NCBI GenBank assembly: GCA_002372325.1
Contig: DFFT01000009.1
Span: 7,924 to 71,923 of the forward strand
From: Succinivibrionaceae bacterium UBA3769
GTDB taxonomy: Bacteria > Pseudomonadota > Gammaproteobacteria > Enterobacterales > Succinivibrionaceae
Length of the DNA stretch: 64,000 nt
Reading direction: 5' to 3'
Position 1 is the first letter of the stretch. Every line of letters starts with the position of its first letter. This document shows positions 9,560 to 18,881 of the stretch, one piece after another. The translations under genes and the position numbers were made by a program. Under the pieces are notes generated by a model. The model was not told where the DNA came from and did not search any database. It was given only the letters and a program-made list of their open reading frames with translations.

Positions 9560-10519
9560 CTAAATCACATAGCACCACTCATCCCCGGGCTTTACCTCCT
9601 CCTTCCGACGGCGGCTGTCCTGAGAGCGGTATTCCATTTCAGGATTCTTTACTGTAACCCGGGTATTGGCCGGCACCGAGGAGGTAATGAAGGTATTCCC
9701 GCCGATAATGGAGCTCTCGCCGATTACCGTTTCCCCGCCCAGAATGGATGCGCCGGCATAAATGGTCACATTGTCGCCGATGGTGGGATGCCTCTTTTTT
9801 CCCGAAAGCTTCTGCCCGCCCCGGGTGGAAATAGCTCCCAGGGTAACCCCCTGATAGATCTTCACATTCTGGCCGATTATCGCTGTTTCCCCGATAACAA
9901 TACCAGTGCCGTGATCAATAAAAAAGCTTCTCCCGATAACAGCTCCCGGATGAATATCAATACCGGTTTCGGCATGCGCGTACTCCGTCATGAGCCGGGG
10001 CAGCACCGGAACCCTCAGAAGATAAAGCTCATGAGCCAGGCGGTATACGGTGCTGGCCATAAGTCCGGGATAGGCCAGAATAATCTCCTCCAGGCACCCG
10101 GCCGCCGGATCCCCGTCATAGGCGGCCAGAAGATCCGTTTCCGCCAGACGGCGTATGGCGGGAAGGCGTCTCATAAATTCCCGGGTAATGCGGTAAGCTT
10201 CCCGGGCCCGCTCCTCCCCGGTCATAACGCCCCGAAGCCGGCAAAAATCCAAAGCCTGCGCCACCTGCTTGTTAAGATGGTAAAAAACGTCCTCCAGAAT
10301 TACGGCAAAGCCATGCTCCGGATTGTAAATCTTGAAGGAGCGATCCCTGAAATAGCCGGGATAAACAATGCGGAAAAGGTTATCGATGATTTCCCTTACC
10401 TCTGCTTTGTCCGGCTTATGAAAAAAATCGATATCGTCAATATTCTTGGTGCCGTCGATATCGGCAATGATCCCCTGCACCAGCTTCCGGATCTCATCCA
10501 CGTTGTATTCGGTCTTCAT
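9560..10519 (-). CDS. Serine O-acetyltransferase (EpsC/CysE-type)
   Basis: Acetylates L-serine with acetyl-CoA to O-acetylserine, the acceptor for sulfur in cysteine synthesis. The 319-residue protein has an alpha-helical N-terminal half (about 1-185) and a left-handed beta-helix of hexapeptide repeats (about 190-300) including TGIDIHPGAVIG, the catalytic DHGTGIVIGE segment and RHPTIGDNVTI. The long N-terminal part matches the EpsC-type enzymes often found beside family 2A encapsulins. The last residue is Ile, which in CysE enzymes inserts into the active site of CysK; no cysK is in this window, so this may be coincidence. Separated from the desulfurase by 57 bp that contain a perfect palindrome. 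Confidence 0.92.
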   Translation of the reverse strand: MKTEYNVDEIRKLVQGIIADIDGTKNIDDIDFFHKPDKAEVREIIDNLFRIVYPGYFRDRSFKIYNPEHGFAVILEDVFYHLNKQVAQALDFCRLRGVMTGEERAREAYRITREFMRRLPAIRRLAETDLLAAYDGDPAAGCLEEIILAYPGLMASTVYRLAHELYLLRVPVLPRLMTEYAHAETGIDIHPGAVIGRSFFIDHGTGIVIGETAIIGQNVKIYQGVTLGAISTRGGQKLSGKKRHPTIGDNVTIYAGASILGGETVIGESSIIGGNTFITSSVPANTRVTVKNPEMEYRSQDSRRRKEEVKPGDEWCYVI

Positions 10520-10548
10520 GTCATCTTACCTGAAAGCCCCTGAAAACC

Positions 10549-10568
10549 CCGGACGGCATGCCGTCCGG
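10549..10568. repeat. Perfect 20-bp palindrome between the desulfurase and acetyltransferase genes
   Basis: The arms CCGGACGGCA/TGCCGTCCGG form an uninterrupted 10-bp inverted repeat. In the minus-strand transcript it would fold right after the desulfurase stop codon and is followed by GGTTTTC, a weak U-tract. It may be a partial terminator or an RNA-processing hairpin that sets the ratio between encapsulin/cargo genes and the genes downstream. Confidence 0.7.
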
Positions 10569-10576
10569 AGCCTCTG

Positions 10577-12175
10577 TCAGGCGAAAGACCTCAGCGCTCT
10601 GACCAGAGCATCAATATCCTCCGGAGAGTTATAGATGCCCAGTGTCGGTCTCACCGCGCTCTCATAGCCGAATCTCCTGAGCACCGGCTGGGCGCAGTGA
10701 TGTCCGGTACGCACGGCAATGCCGAAGCTGTCCAGTCTCCGCCCCACCTCGTCATCGGAATAGCCATTAAGCTTGAAGGCCAGAGCAGAAGCCTTGTCCC
10801 GGGCCGTGCCTACCAGAGTAAGTCCCGGCACCGTGCGGAGCTCCTTAAGAGCATACTGCAGGAGATCATGCTCCCAGCGGTGCACGCAGGGCATTCCGAT
10901 GGACGACAGATAGGAAAGCGCGGCTCCCAGCCCTACCGCATCGGCAATGCTGCCGGTGCCGGCCTCAAACTTATTGGGCACGTCATTGTAGAGCGTCCGT
11001 TCAAAGGTAACATCGGCGATCATGTTGCCGCCTCCGTGATAGGGCTCGGCGCTTCTTAAAAGCTCCTTCTTCCCGTAAACCACCCCGATGCCGGTAGGAC
11101 CGTAGATCTTATGTCCAGAGAACACAAAGAAATCCGCATCCAAAGCCGAGACATTAACCGGGATATGAGCCACGGACTGCGCTCCGTCTATCAGGATTCT
11201 CACCCCGTGCCGATGCGCTCCGGCAATAAGCTCAGCCACCGGAGTAACAGTGCCCAGCACGTTGGATACATGGGTTACTGCCACAAACTTTGTCCGGCTG
11301 GTAAAGAGCTTCTCGTACTCCGACATAATAAGCTGACCGGTTTCATCACAGGGGATAACCCGGAGCACCGCACCGGTTTTCTGAGCGATAAGCTGCCACG
11401 GAACAATGTTGGCGTGATGCTCCAGAATGGAAACAATGATCTCGTCTCCGGGCTTCAAAGTCGGTTTTACATAGGCATTGGCCACCAGGTTTATGGCCTC
11501 GGTGGTGCCCCGCACAAACACAATTTCGCTGGAGGAGCCTGCCCCGATAAAATCCCGTACAATGTCCCGGGCGTTTTCATAAGCATCCGTGGATCTGGCT
11601 GCCAGAGTATGAGCTCCGCGGTGCACATTGGAGTTCTCATGCTGGTAATAATAGGAGATCCGGTCTATTACCTGCTGCGGTCTCTGAGTGGTAGCGCCGT
11701 TATCCAGCCATACCAGACTATTTCCGTTTACCTTTTCCCCCAGAATCGGAAAATCGCCGCGGATCTCTGCCAGGGTCTTGCTGCCGATGCGAATGGAGTC
11801 ATTGCTGCCCCGGGGCGTGACGACGCTGGGAGCCGCTGTCTGCTCCGGAACCTTCCCTGATGCCGCATCGCTGGCAGACAGCACCACGGGAGCGTAGCCG
11901 GGGGCAAGCTTCTCGGTCTCTGTTCCTGAAGGCGCTGCAGCAAAGGGATGCTCCCAGTCAAAGGACTTTCCTGCAGGGATACCGTACCCGACGGCGGGAA
12001 CCTCGGGCACTGCTGCCGGAGCCTCTGCCGGCGCGGCCGGAACTGTCCCGGAGGGAACCGCCGCCTCCCCGATTAAATCAGGGAAGAGCTGATTCGCCAG
12101 GGCCTCCAGCTCCGCCGCGGCAGGAACTCCGTACAGAGCCTCCGGGGAACCTGCGGCATTAATCGTTGTAGTCAT
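10577..12175 (-). CDS. Encapsulin-cargo cysteine desulfurase (SufS-type, with N-terminal targeting extension)
   Basis: PLP enzyme that converts cysteine to alanine and an enzyme-bound persulfide. With the ATG at 12175 it has 532 residues; an in-frame TTG at 12187 would add four (numbering below counts from the TTG). Residues 1 to about 130 are Ala/Pro-rich and predicted disordered, followed by a complete SufS-like fold of about 400 residues: the PLP lysine in SGHKIYGPTG (Lys360) and the catalytic cysteine in RTGHHCAQP (Cys498). The extension contains LYGVPA (18-23) and GYGIPA (67-72), a repeated motif that may dock to the shell. Desulfurases with such extensions are the known cargo of family 2A encapsulins. 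The gene overlaps the encapsulin gene upstream, consistent with coupled synthesis of shell and cargo. Confidence 0.93.
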   Translation of the reverse strand: MTTTINAAGSPEALYGVPAAAELEALANQLFPDLIGEAAVPSGTVPAAPAEAPAAVPEVPAVGYGIPAGKSFDWEHPFAAAPSGTETEKLAPGYAPVVLSASDAASGKVPEQTAAPSVVTPRGSNDSIRIGSKTLAEIRGDFPILGEKVNGNSLVWLDNGATTQRPQQVIDRISYYYQHENSNVHRGAHTLAARSTDAYENARDIVRDFIGAGSSSEIVFVRGTTEAINLVANAYVKPTLKPGDEIIVSILEHHANIVPWQLIAQKTGAVLRVIPCDETGQLIMSEYEKLFTSRTKFVAVTHVSNVLGTVTPVAELIAGAHRHGVRILIDGAQSVAHIPVNVSALDADFFVFSGHKIYGPTGIGVVYGKKELLRSAEPYHGGGNMIADVTFERTLYNDVPNKFEAGTGSIADAVGLGAALSYLSSIGMPCVHRWEHDLLQYALKELRTVPGLTLVGTARDKASALAFKLNGYSDDEVGRRLDSFGIAVRTGHHCAQPVLRRFGYESAVRPTLGIYNSPEDIDALVRALRSFA

Positions 12176-13118
12176 GGTATTCGCCAACCTCTACATCCTC
12201 AAGAACAGCCAGAGCATCATCAGCAAGAACGGCAGCGGAGCAGTAAAGAGACAGCAGATAGGAAGCAACGCCCTTGTTATCAATGCCGCGGAACCGTACC
12301 GAAAGGCCTCTGGAATGCTCGTTCTTGAGACCGGCCTGGAAGAGACCGATAACGCCTCTCCTGGCCTCGCCGGTTCTGACCAAAAGTATATTGGTCTTGC
12401 CGCTCTGAGATACCGGATTCTTAAGACCGTCCACCAGAAGCTTGTCTGTGGGGATCAGGGGAATGCCGCGCCAGGTTACAAAGGTGCCGCCGGCCTGATT
12501 GATAACCACCGGAGGAACACCGCGCTTGGTGCATTCTCTTTCAAATGCGGCAATAGCTCTCGGGTGAGCCAGGAAAAACGACGGTTCCTTCCACACCTTG
12601 GTAATGAGCTCATCCAGGTCATCAGGGGTGGGAGCTCCGTTTCTGGTCTGAATTCTCTGAGAATCAGCCACATTCTTAAGGAGGCCGTAGTCATCATTGT
12701 TTATAAGCTGGCTCTCCTGACGCTCTCTCAGCGAATCAACAGCAAGGGAAAGCTGCTCCTGCACCTGATCATAGGGCGAACTGTACACATCCTCAATGGC
12801 GGTATTGACATTGATAATGGTGGAAATGGAGTTAAGCCGGTACTCCCGAGGCTGAGTCTCATACTCTACATAGCCCTCAGGAATAGTGTCAGACTTCTTG
12901 GTCTGGCTGCACAGCACATCCAGAGGAGTATCGCCCTCAACTACGCGGTTCACCCGGAAAATCCCGGTTTCCAGCCCCTTGAACTCCAGAAATCTGGTGA
13001 GCCACTTGGGAGTAAGGGAGCCGAACTGCGGTCTGGTCTTGGTAACGTTGGCCAAATTGTAGGCCGCCTGAGCACCCAGGGCATTAATCCCGTTGCTGTT
13101 TACATTTTCTGCTGACAT
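12159..13118 (-). CDS. Family 2A encapsulin shell protein (SrpI-like)
   Basis: Shell protein of an HK97-fold nanocompartment. The 319-residue sequence resembles SrpI-type proteins: an N-terminal arm with NALGAQAAYNLANVTKT and PKWLTRFLEFKGLETGIFRVN, the YVEYETQPREYRLN and VNTAIEDVYSSPYDQ segments, then AGGTFVTWRGIPLIPTDKL and GLFQAGLKNEHSRGLSVRF near the C-terminus. These shells self-assemble and enclose cysteine desulfurase; published work links them to sulfur starvation in cyanobacteria and to elemental sulfur storage. A strong AGGAG ribosome site six bases before the ATG fits the high copy number of a shell subunit. No phage genes are nearby, which argues against a prophage capsid. I see no cyclic-nucleotide-binding domain, so it belongs to type 2A rather than 2B. 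Confidence 0.93.
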   Translation of the reverse strand: MSAENVNSNGINALGAQAAYNLANVTKTRPQFGSLTPKWLTRFLEFKGLETGIFRVNRVVEGDTPLDVLCSQTKKSDTIPEGYVEYETQPREYRLNSISTIINVNTAIEDVYSSPYDQVQEQLSLAVDSLRERQESQLINNDDYGLLKNVADSQRIQTRNGAPTPDDLDELITKVWKEPSFFLAHPRAIAAFERECTKRGVPPVVINQAGGTFVTWRGIPLIPTDKLLVDGLKNPVSQSGKTNILLVRTGEARRGVIGLFQAGLKNEHSRGLSVRFRGIDNKGVASYLLSLYCSAAVLADDALAVLEDVEVGEYHDYND

Positions 13119-13181
13119 TTCATTCTCCTAAAAAAATCAGAAAATTGCTTCTCATAACTCATTCCCTCCAAATCTGCCGGC

Positions 13182-14639
13182 CTAGATCCAGCCGCCTTCA
13201 TTGGACAGAATAATATCCTTCATAGCATCCAGTCCTCCTCTGAGACTGTATGCCGATCCCGCATAGCCGGCCTCCCGCAGGGTCTTCACCGCCAGGATGC
13301 TCCGCTTGCCCTCTTTGCAGATAAACACGGTATCGTGCTCCGGATTAAGCTCGCGCTGTCTCCGGGCCAGCTGACCTATCGGAATGACTATAGCCCCCGA
13401 GAAGCGCAGAATTGAGCGCTCGTGCGGCTCTCTGACATCAACAATGGTCAGAGGCTCTCCGTTCTCGATGCGCCGGGCCAGATCCTCCGGAGCGATAGTG
13501 GCCACCGGCTCCTCCGCAGGATCCTCTCTGAGGCCGCAGAGCTCTTCATAGTCGTAGTTCTTAGGTTCTCTGATAGCGGGAGCGCTGCCGCAAACCTCAC
13601 AGTCATCCCGGTGTCTTACCTCCAGCACCTCAGATCTGAGTCCCATGGTATCCACCCGGAGGAGTTTCCCGGAAAGATGCTCGCCAATGCCTATAATGAG
13701 CTTCAGCGCTTCTGTGGCCTGAATGCTCCCGATAATGCCGGAAAGCGGGCTTATGGTGCCGCCCTCGGCGCAGGTGGGTACCAGCCCCGGCTCCGGCGGC
13801 TCCGGAAAGAGACACCTCAGGCACGGGCCGCCCTGATAGTTAAAAATGCTGACCCAGCCTTCATATTGGTAAACAGCGCCGTATACCAGAGGGATCCCGC
13901 AAATGACGCAGGCATCGTTAAGGATGTAGCGCGCCTGATAGTTGTCGGTGCAGTCAATCACGAGATCAAAACCGTCGATGACTGACAGAACATTGCCGGC
14001 GTCAACCTTTATATTCTCGGCAATTACCTCTGTTCTGCGGTTAATGGCCCTGACCTTATCACGGGCCGAAGCCGCCTTGGGACGCCGAATATCCCGAAAA
14101 CCATGGATCACCTGACTCTGCAGGTTGGGAACAGCCACCGTGTCGAAATCCACAATCTTGAGAGTGCCCACCCCGGCTGCGGCCAGGTACTGCAGCACCG
14201 GCCCGCCCAGGGCACCGGCTCCGATAACCGCTACTCGGGCAGCCTTTATTTTTTTCTGCCCCTTGACGCCGATCTCCCGGAGCAGAAGATGCCGGCTGAA
14301 TTGATCTACCTCAGCATTGTCCAGAGATACCTGTTTTCTCCGAACTTCGGAAATTATCCCCTCCTCCGGAGCGCCGCCGGCAATAAGGGGAAGGAGGAGG
14401 AGCGAGCTTCCTGAAGGCACCGGGGTGTCATGCATGTTCTTGTCTGTCCAGTCGTTTTTCCCGGCAAAAATTCTGATAAAGCTCCGGAGTTCGCCCTTTT
14501 CATCCCAAAGTCCCTGTCTGGCCTCGGGAAAACGATCACTCAGCTCCTTTAAAGCTTCATTTACTGTATTGCCCTGCGCCTCCTCGGTGGTACTTCGACC
14601 GAAAAACGAACGCAGTGTCGCTGAAATAAAAACCTTCAC
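13182..14639 (-). CDS. Fusion: CysO/MoaD-like sulfur carrier + E1 (ThiF/MoeB) + rhodanese
   Basis: A 485-residue three-domain protein. Residues 1-89 form a ubiquitin-like carrier resembling mycobacterial CysO (LRSFIRIFAGKNDW, then LLPLIAGG); its Gly88-Gly89 is internal and followed by APEEG, so release would require proteolysis. Residues about 110-360 are an E1-like adenylyltransferase with GAGALGGP (140-147), zinc cysteines 273, 276, 347 and 350, and the probable catalytic Cys290 in VPTCAEGG. Residues about 380-485 are a rhodanese domain with active-site loop CKEGKRS (Cys441). E1-rhodanese fusions (MOCS3/Uba4 type) are known; adding the carrier at the N-terminus makes a self-contained sulfur-activation unit. 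The start overlaps the JAMM gene stop by 4 bp, pointing to that protease as the processing enzyme. Encapsulin follows after 63 bp. Confidence 0.92.
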   Translation of the reverse strand: MKVFISATLRSFFGRSTTEEAQGNTVNEALKELSDRFPEARQGLWDEKGELRSFIRIFAGKNDWTDKNMHDTPVPSGSSLLLLPLIAGGAPEEGIISEVRRKQVSLDNAEVDQFSRHLLLREIGVKGQKKIKAARVAVIGAGALGGPVLQYLAAAGVGTLKIVDFDTVAVPNLQSQVIHGFRDIRRPKAASARDKVRAINRRTEVIAENIKVDAGNVLSVIDGFDLVIDCTDNYQARYILNDACVICGIPLVYGAVYQYEGWVSIFNYQGGPCLRCLFPEPPEPGLVPTCAEGGTISPLSGIIGSIQATEALKLIIGIGEHLSGKLLRVDTMGLRSEVLEVRHRDDCEVCGSAPAIREPKNYDYEELCGLREDPAEEPVATIAPEDLARRIENGEPLTIVDVREPHERSILRFSGAIVIPIGQLARRQRELNPEHDTVFICKEGKRSILAVKTLREAGYAGSAYSLRGGLDAMKDIILSNEGGWI

Positions 14640-15115
14640 AGTCCTGTCTCCTTAAATAATTCCAGCTTCAGTTCAGAAGGCCTGTCTGCTACTGAAGGCT
14701 TCATCCATAATCTGATATCAGAAATATCCTGTAATTCATGACCATATACGGAAATCACCGCATATACGCATCCGGGCACCATGCCCTCCATGTCCCGTCT
14801 GGACAGCGCGGCAGCTGCTCCGGGATGGGAATGATAAAAACCAATCACTGTAAAGCCCTGGCTGCCGCATTCCCGCTCAAGCTCCAGAAGCTCCCGGGGA
14901 TCCGTCCGGTAGCTTCGCTGCCTGCTGTCCCAGGCGCCGGGCTTTCCGGACGCCAGGTTTCTCAGGGGCCGAAAGCCGGCAATAACAACGGAACCATCCT
15001 CTCCGGGCACTCCCCAAAGCGCCCCGCAGCATTCCTCCGGATAGGCTGTACCGGCATGCTGCGTGATTCCGGCCCAGACGCTGTCCGCCATCAAAGCTCT
15101 TACTGCGGCTGTCAT
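14636..15115 (-). CDS. JAMM/Mov34-type metalloprotease, copy 2
   Basis: Zinc protease of the same family as the product at 8028-8477 but only distantly similar. The 159-residue protein has Glu28 in PEECCGAL, His95 and His97 in GFYHSHPG, and Ser105/Asp108 in ALSRRDMEG, completing the JAMM metal site. It lies second in the operon and overlaps the carrier-E1-rhodanese gene by four bases (ATGA), so it probably cuts that fusion after its internal Gly-Gly or deconjugates the matching carrier. An in-frame ATG eight codons downstream is an alternative start. Confidence 0.87.
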   Translation of the reverse strand: MTAAVRALMADSVWAGITQHAGTAYPEECCGALWGVPGEDGSVVIAGFRPLRNLASGKPGAWDSRQRSYRTDPRELLELERECGSQGFTVIGFYHSHPGAAAALSRRDMEGMVPGCVYAVISVYGHELQDISDIRLWMKPSVADRPSELKLELFKETGL

Positions 15116-15167
15116 TTCTGCTAAGGCCCTTTTTTGTTAATCACTTTTTCTTTAAGCCCTGTTTCTG

Positions 15168-16418
15168 TTAATCCCTTGCGTCTCTGCTGACCGCCACCGC
15201 CTGAAGAAAATCCTGAATCAGATCCTCCGGATCCTCAATCCCTACGCTGATGCGGATGGTGTCCTCAAAGACTCCGGCCTTTTCCGCCTCGGCTTTACTG
15301 GTTCTGACATAGAGCGTGGAGGCCGGATGGATAACCAGAGTCCTGAGATCTCCCAGGTTGCTGGCGATCCGGGCATACTTCAGGGAATTTATTACCCTGA
15401 AGGCTCTCTCTTTGCTTCCGGCTCTCAGGGTCAGAATGCCGCCCCCCAGGCCCCCGAGCTCCCGTTCCGCAAATTCATGGTACGGATGATCAGGAAGAGT
15501 AAGGTAGTTCACCGTAATATCGGGCTCCTCGGCGAGACGCCGGGCCAGAGCATCGGCAGTCCGGCAAATCCTGTCCATTCTGAGACCCAGGGTATCTGCT
15601 CCGATATATGTCAGATAGGCATTCATGGGACTCTGGCAGGTGCCGAGATTGGCAAAAATATCTGCTCTCAGTCTGGCCAGAAAGGCCAGCTTCCCATACT
15701 GTCTGAAGCCGGAAAGCGCCTGATGCTGCTCAAAATTCCAGCTGAAGGAGCCCCCGGACACAATAATGCCGCCCACGGAGTTTCCGCCGCCGTTGATATA
15801 CTTGGAGGTGGAATGGATGACCGCATCCGCTCCCAGACTAAGAGGCCTTGCCAGATACGGCGTTGCCGTGGTGGAATCCACAAAAAGCGGAAGCCCCAGT
15901 TCATGAGCTGCTTTTGCCAGGGCCGGAACATCCAGCACCGCCAGAGACGGATTGCTGATAAGCTCCCCGAAAACCAGTCTGGTTTTGTCGGTCGCGAGGC
16001 TCCTGACCGCATCAGCATCCAGCCTGTCGGCATACACGGTATGAATGCCAAGCTTTTCCAGATCATGAAAGAGATCAATTGTCCCGCCGTACAGTCCGGC
16101 CCCGGCAATAATCTCATCGCCGCTTTCGCACACTGCCAGGATAGCGGTGACTATAGCCGCCATCCCGCTCCCCGTGGCGACGGCGCCAAAACCGCCCTCC
16201 AGCTCATTAATCCTGTTTTCAAAAGCGGAAACTGTGGGATTGCCGATTCTGGTATAGGCAAAACCGGGACTCTTATGAGCAAAAACCCTTTCCAGATCCT
16301 CCATGCTTTCATACTGAAAGGCTGTTACCTGAGAAATCGGAGGGAGTATGGCCCCCTGGGGATAACTCCGGGAGTTTTTTCCATGGAGAAGCAACGTAGT
16401 AAAACCGCAATCTTTCAT
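15168..16418 (-). CDS. O-acetylhomoserine/O-acetylserine sulfhydrylase (MetY-type, PLP enzyme)
   Basis: Cys/Met-metabolism PLP enzyme of the MetY branch. It would transfer sulfide, or thiocarboxylate sulfur from a carrier protein, onto O-acetylhomoserine to give homocysteine; O-acetylserine is an alternative substrate. I place the start at the ATG 16418 (416 residues, MKDCGFTTLLLHG), where family similarity begins. In-frame ATG 16490 lies just behind the promoter and would add 24 residues; GTG 16535 lies inside the promoter and can be dismissed. Landmarks are SQVTAFQYESMEDLERVF, YTRIGNPT, the PLP lysine in HSTSKYINGGG, and the C-terminal VRISVGIED-like IRISVGIEDPEDLI. First gene of the operon. 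In Wolinella, MetY works with a JAMM-processed carrier, the same gene partnership as here. Confidence 0.9.
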   Translation of the reverse strand: MKDCGFTTLLLHGKNSRSYPQGAILPPISQVTAFQYESMEDLERVFAHKSPGFAYTRIGNPTVSAFENRINELEGGFGAVATGSGMAAIVTAILAVCESGDEIIAGAGLYGGTIDLFHDLEKLGIHTVYADRLDADAVRSLATDKTRLVFGELISNPSLAVLDVPALAKAAHELGLPLFVDSTTATPYLARPLSLGADAVIHSTSKYINGGGNSVGGIIVSGGSFSWNFEQHQALSGFRQYGKLAFLARLRADIFANLGTCQSPMNAYLTYIGADTLGLRMDRICRTADALARRLAEEPDITVNYLTLPDHPYHEFAERELGGLGGGILTLRAGSKERAFRVINSLKYARIASNLGDLRTLVIHPASTLYVRTSKAEAEKAGVFEDTIRISVGIEDPEDLIQDFLQAVAVSRDARD

Positions 16419-16518
16419 AAAACCGCACTCACAACTCTCATATCGCCCTTCAGAAGACTCATATTTCCTGCCGGCCGCTCTCTCCGGCATTTTACAGCCC
16501 CGATCCCGACCTTGCTCA

Positions 16519-16550
16519 AATATAAACATAGTCACCTAGTATGTCAATAG
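16519..16550 (-). promoter_or_regulatory. Promoter with overlapping palindromic operator, sulfur operon
   Basis: On the minus strand a perfect -35 TTGACA (16542-16547), 17-bp spacer and -10 TATATT (16519-16524) predict a start near 16512. The spacer and -35 are covered by a 23-bp imperfect palindrome (16528-16550, centre 16539) with symmetric positions TA-T-AC-TA / TA-GT-A-TA. Its CAC-N7-GTC core resembles Rrf2/IscR-type sites, though the outer half-sites are one base closer than in the IscR type 1 motif. A repressor bound here would block the whole operon. The promoter call is strong, the regulator identity is a guess. Confidence 0.7.
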
Positions 16551-16704
16551 GTTTTTAAGATCTGAGAATGCAAGTAATGGAAATCACTGAAATACAGGAG
16601 CCCTCTCGGACTCCTGCTGAGGCAGGGACTACCGGAAAACCCATGAAATAATAACGATATGATGTGAAAGATGAGAGCAGATACAAGGAAGCTACGGGGG
16701 CGAG

Positions 16705-16768
16705 AATAAAAAAAACGGACAATCCCCGGGAACCGTCCGTTTCTCAAAAGACTCCGGAAGCGGAGTCT
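16705..16768 (-). terminator. Tandem intrinsic terminators of pyrG
   Basis: Two hairpins follow pyrG on the minus strand: an 8-bp perfect stem (16749-16756 with 16761-16768, 4-base loop) followed by TTTTG, then an 8-bp stem (16713-16720 with 16735-16742) followed by eight T residues. Together they insulate the sulfur operon from pyrG read-through. The remaining stretch 16552-16704 has a 6-bp hairpin and a 29-codon open frame but nothing I can assign. Confidence 0.88.
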
Positions 16769-16783
16769 CTCTGTCTGCTGTTA

Positions 16784-18496
<1,713 letters not shown>

Positions 18497-18599
18497 CTAT
18501 GCTGCCAGGGAATTTAAAACAGGCTCTATTTTAACAAATGCTCGGGCATTCAACAACCAGGATTCGGATTAAGCCATAAAAACACAACCTGCTATCTGA

Positions 18600-18881
18600 T
18601 TAAAGGCAATTAATGGCAGAAAGCCGTTCTTTCTTCATATAGTCAACCAGATCCAGATCATTGCTTAACGCATCCGTGGCATAAAGATTCACTTCGGCCC
18701 TGCATTTCGCATTGCTGCCACACTGCTTGCAGGAATTCTTCACTCCCTCCTGAAGGGTTATATATTTTGTACAGAGAGGAGTTACATCACGGTGCCCTCT
18801 GGTGCAGTAGGCATTGACCCCGGAAAAGCCCAGGAAGAAAAACACTGAAACAGCGGCAATGGTCATGGTTAAATATTTCAT
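18600..18881 (-). CDS. Small exported cysteine-rich protein of unknown function
   Basis: I do not recognise this protein. From the ATG at 18881 it has 93 residues: a signal peptide ending SGVNA, then a mature part of about 70 residues with six cysteines, including CKQCG. The even number of cysteines and export signal suggest disulfides in the periplasm or outside. An upstream GTG at 18890 is an alternative start; neither has a clear ribosome site. It stands alone between pyrG and gltS. The signal peptide and a continuous frame in otherwise AT-rich intergenic DNA support that it is real. Confidence 0.6.
   Translation of the reverse strand: MKYLTMTIAAVSVFFFLGFSGVNAYCTRGHRDVTPLCTKYITLQEGVKNSCKQCGSNAKCRAEVNLYATDALSNDLDLVDYMKKERLSAINCL

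Noticed and set aside
12159..13118. HK97-fold protein read as a prophage capsid
   Set aside because: No terminase, portal, protease or tail genes are near, and the coupled cysteine desulfurase with an N-terminal extension is the known cargo arrangement of family 2A encapsulins.
16561..16660. Small minus-strand open frame with Cys codons as a leader peptide for the sulfur operon
   Set aside because: It lies upstream of the strong promoter at 16519-16547, so it is not in that leader, and it has no ribosome site.
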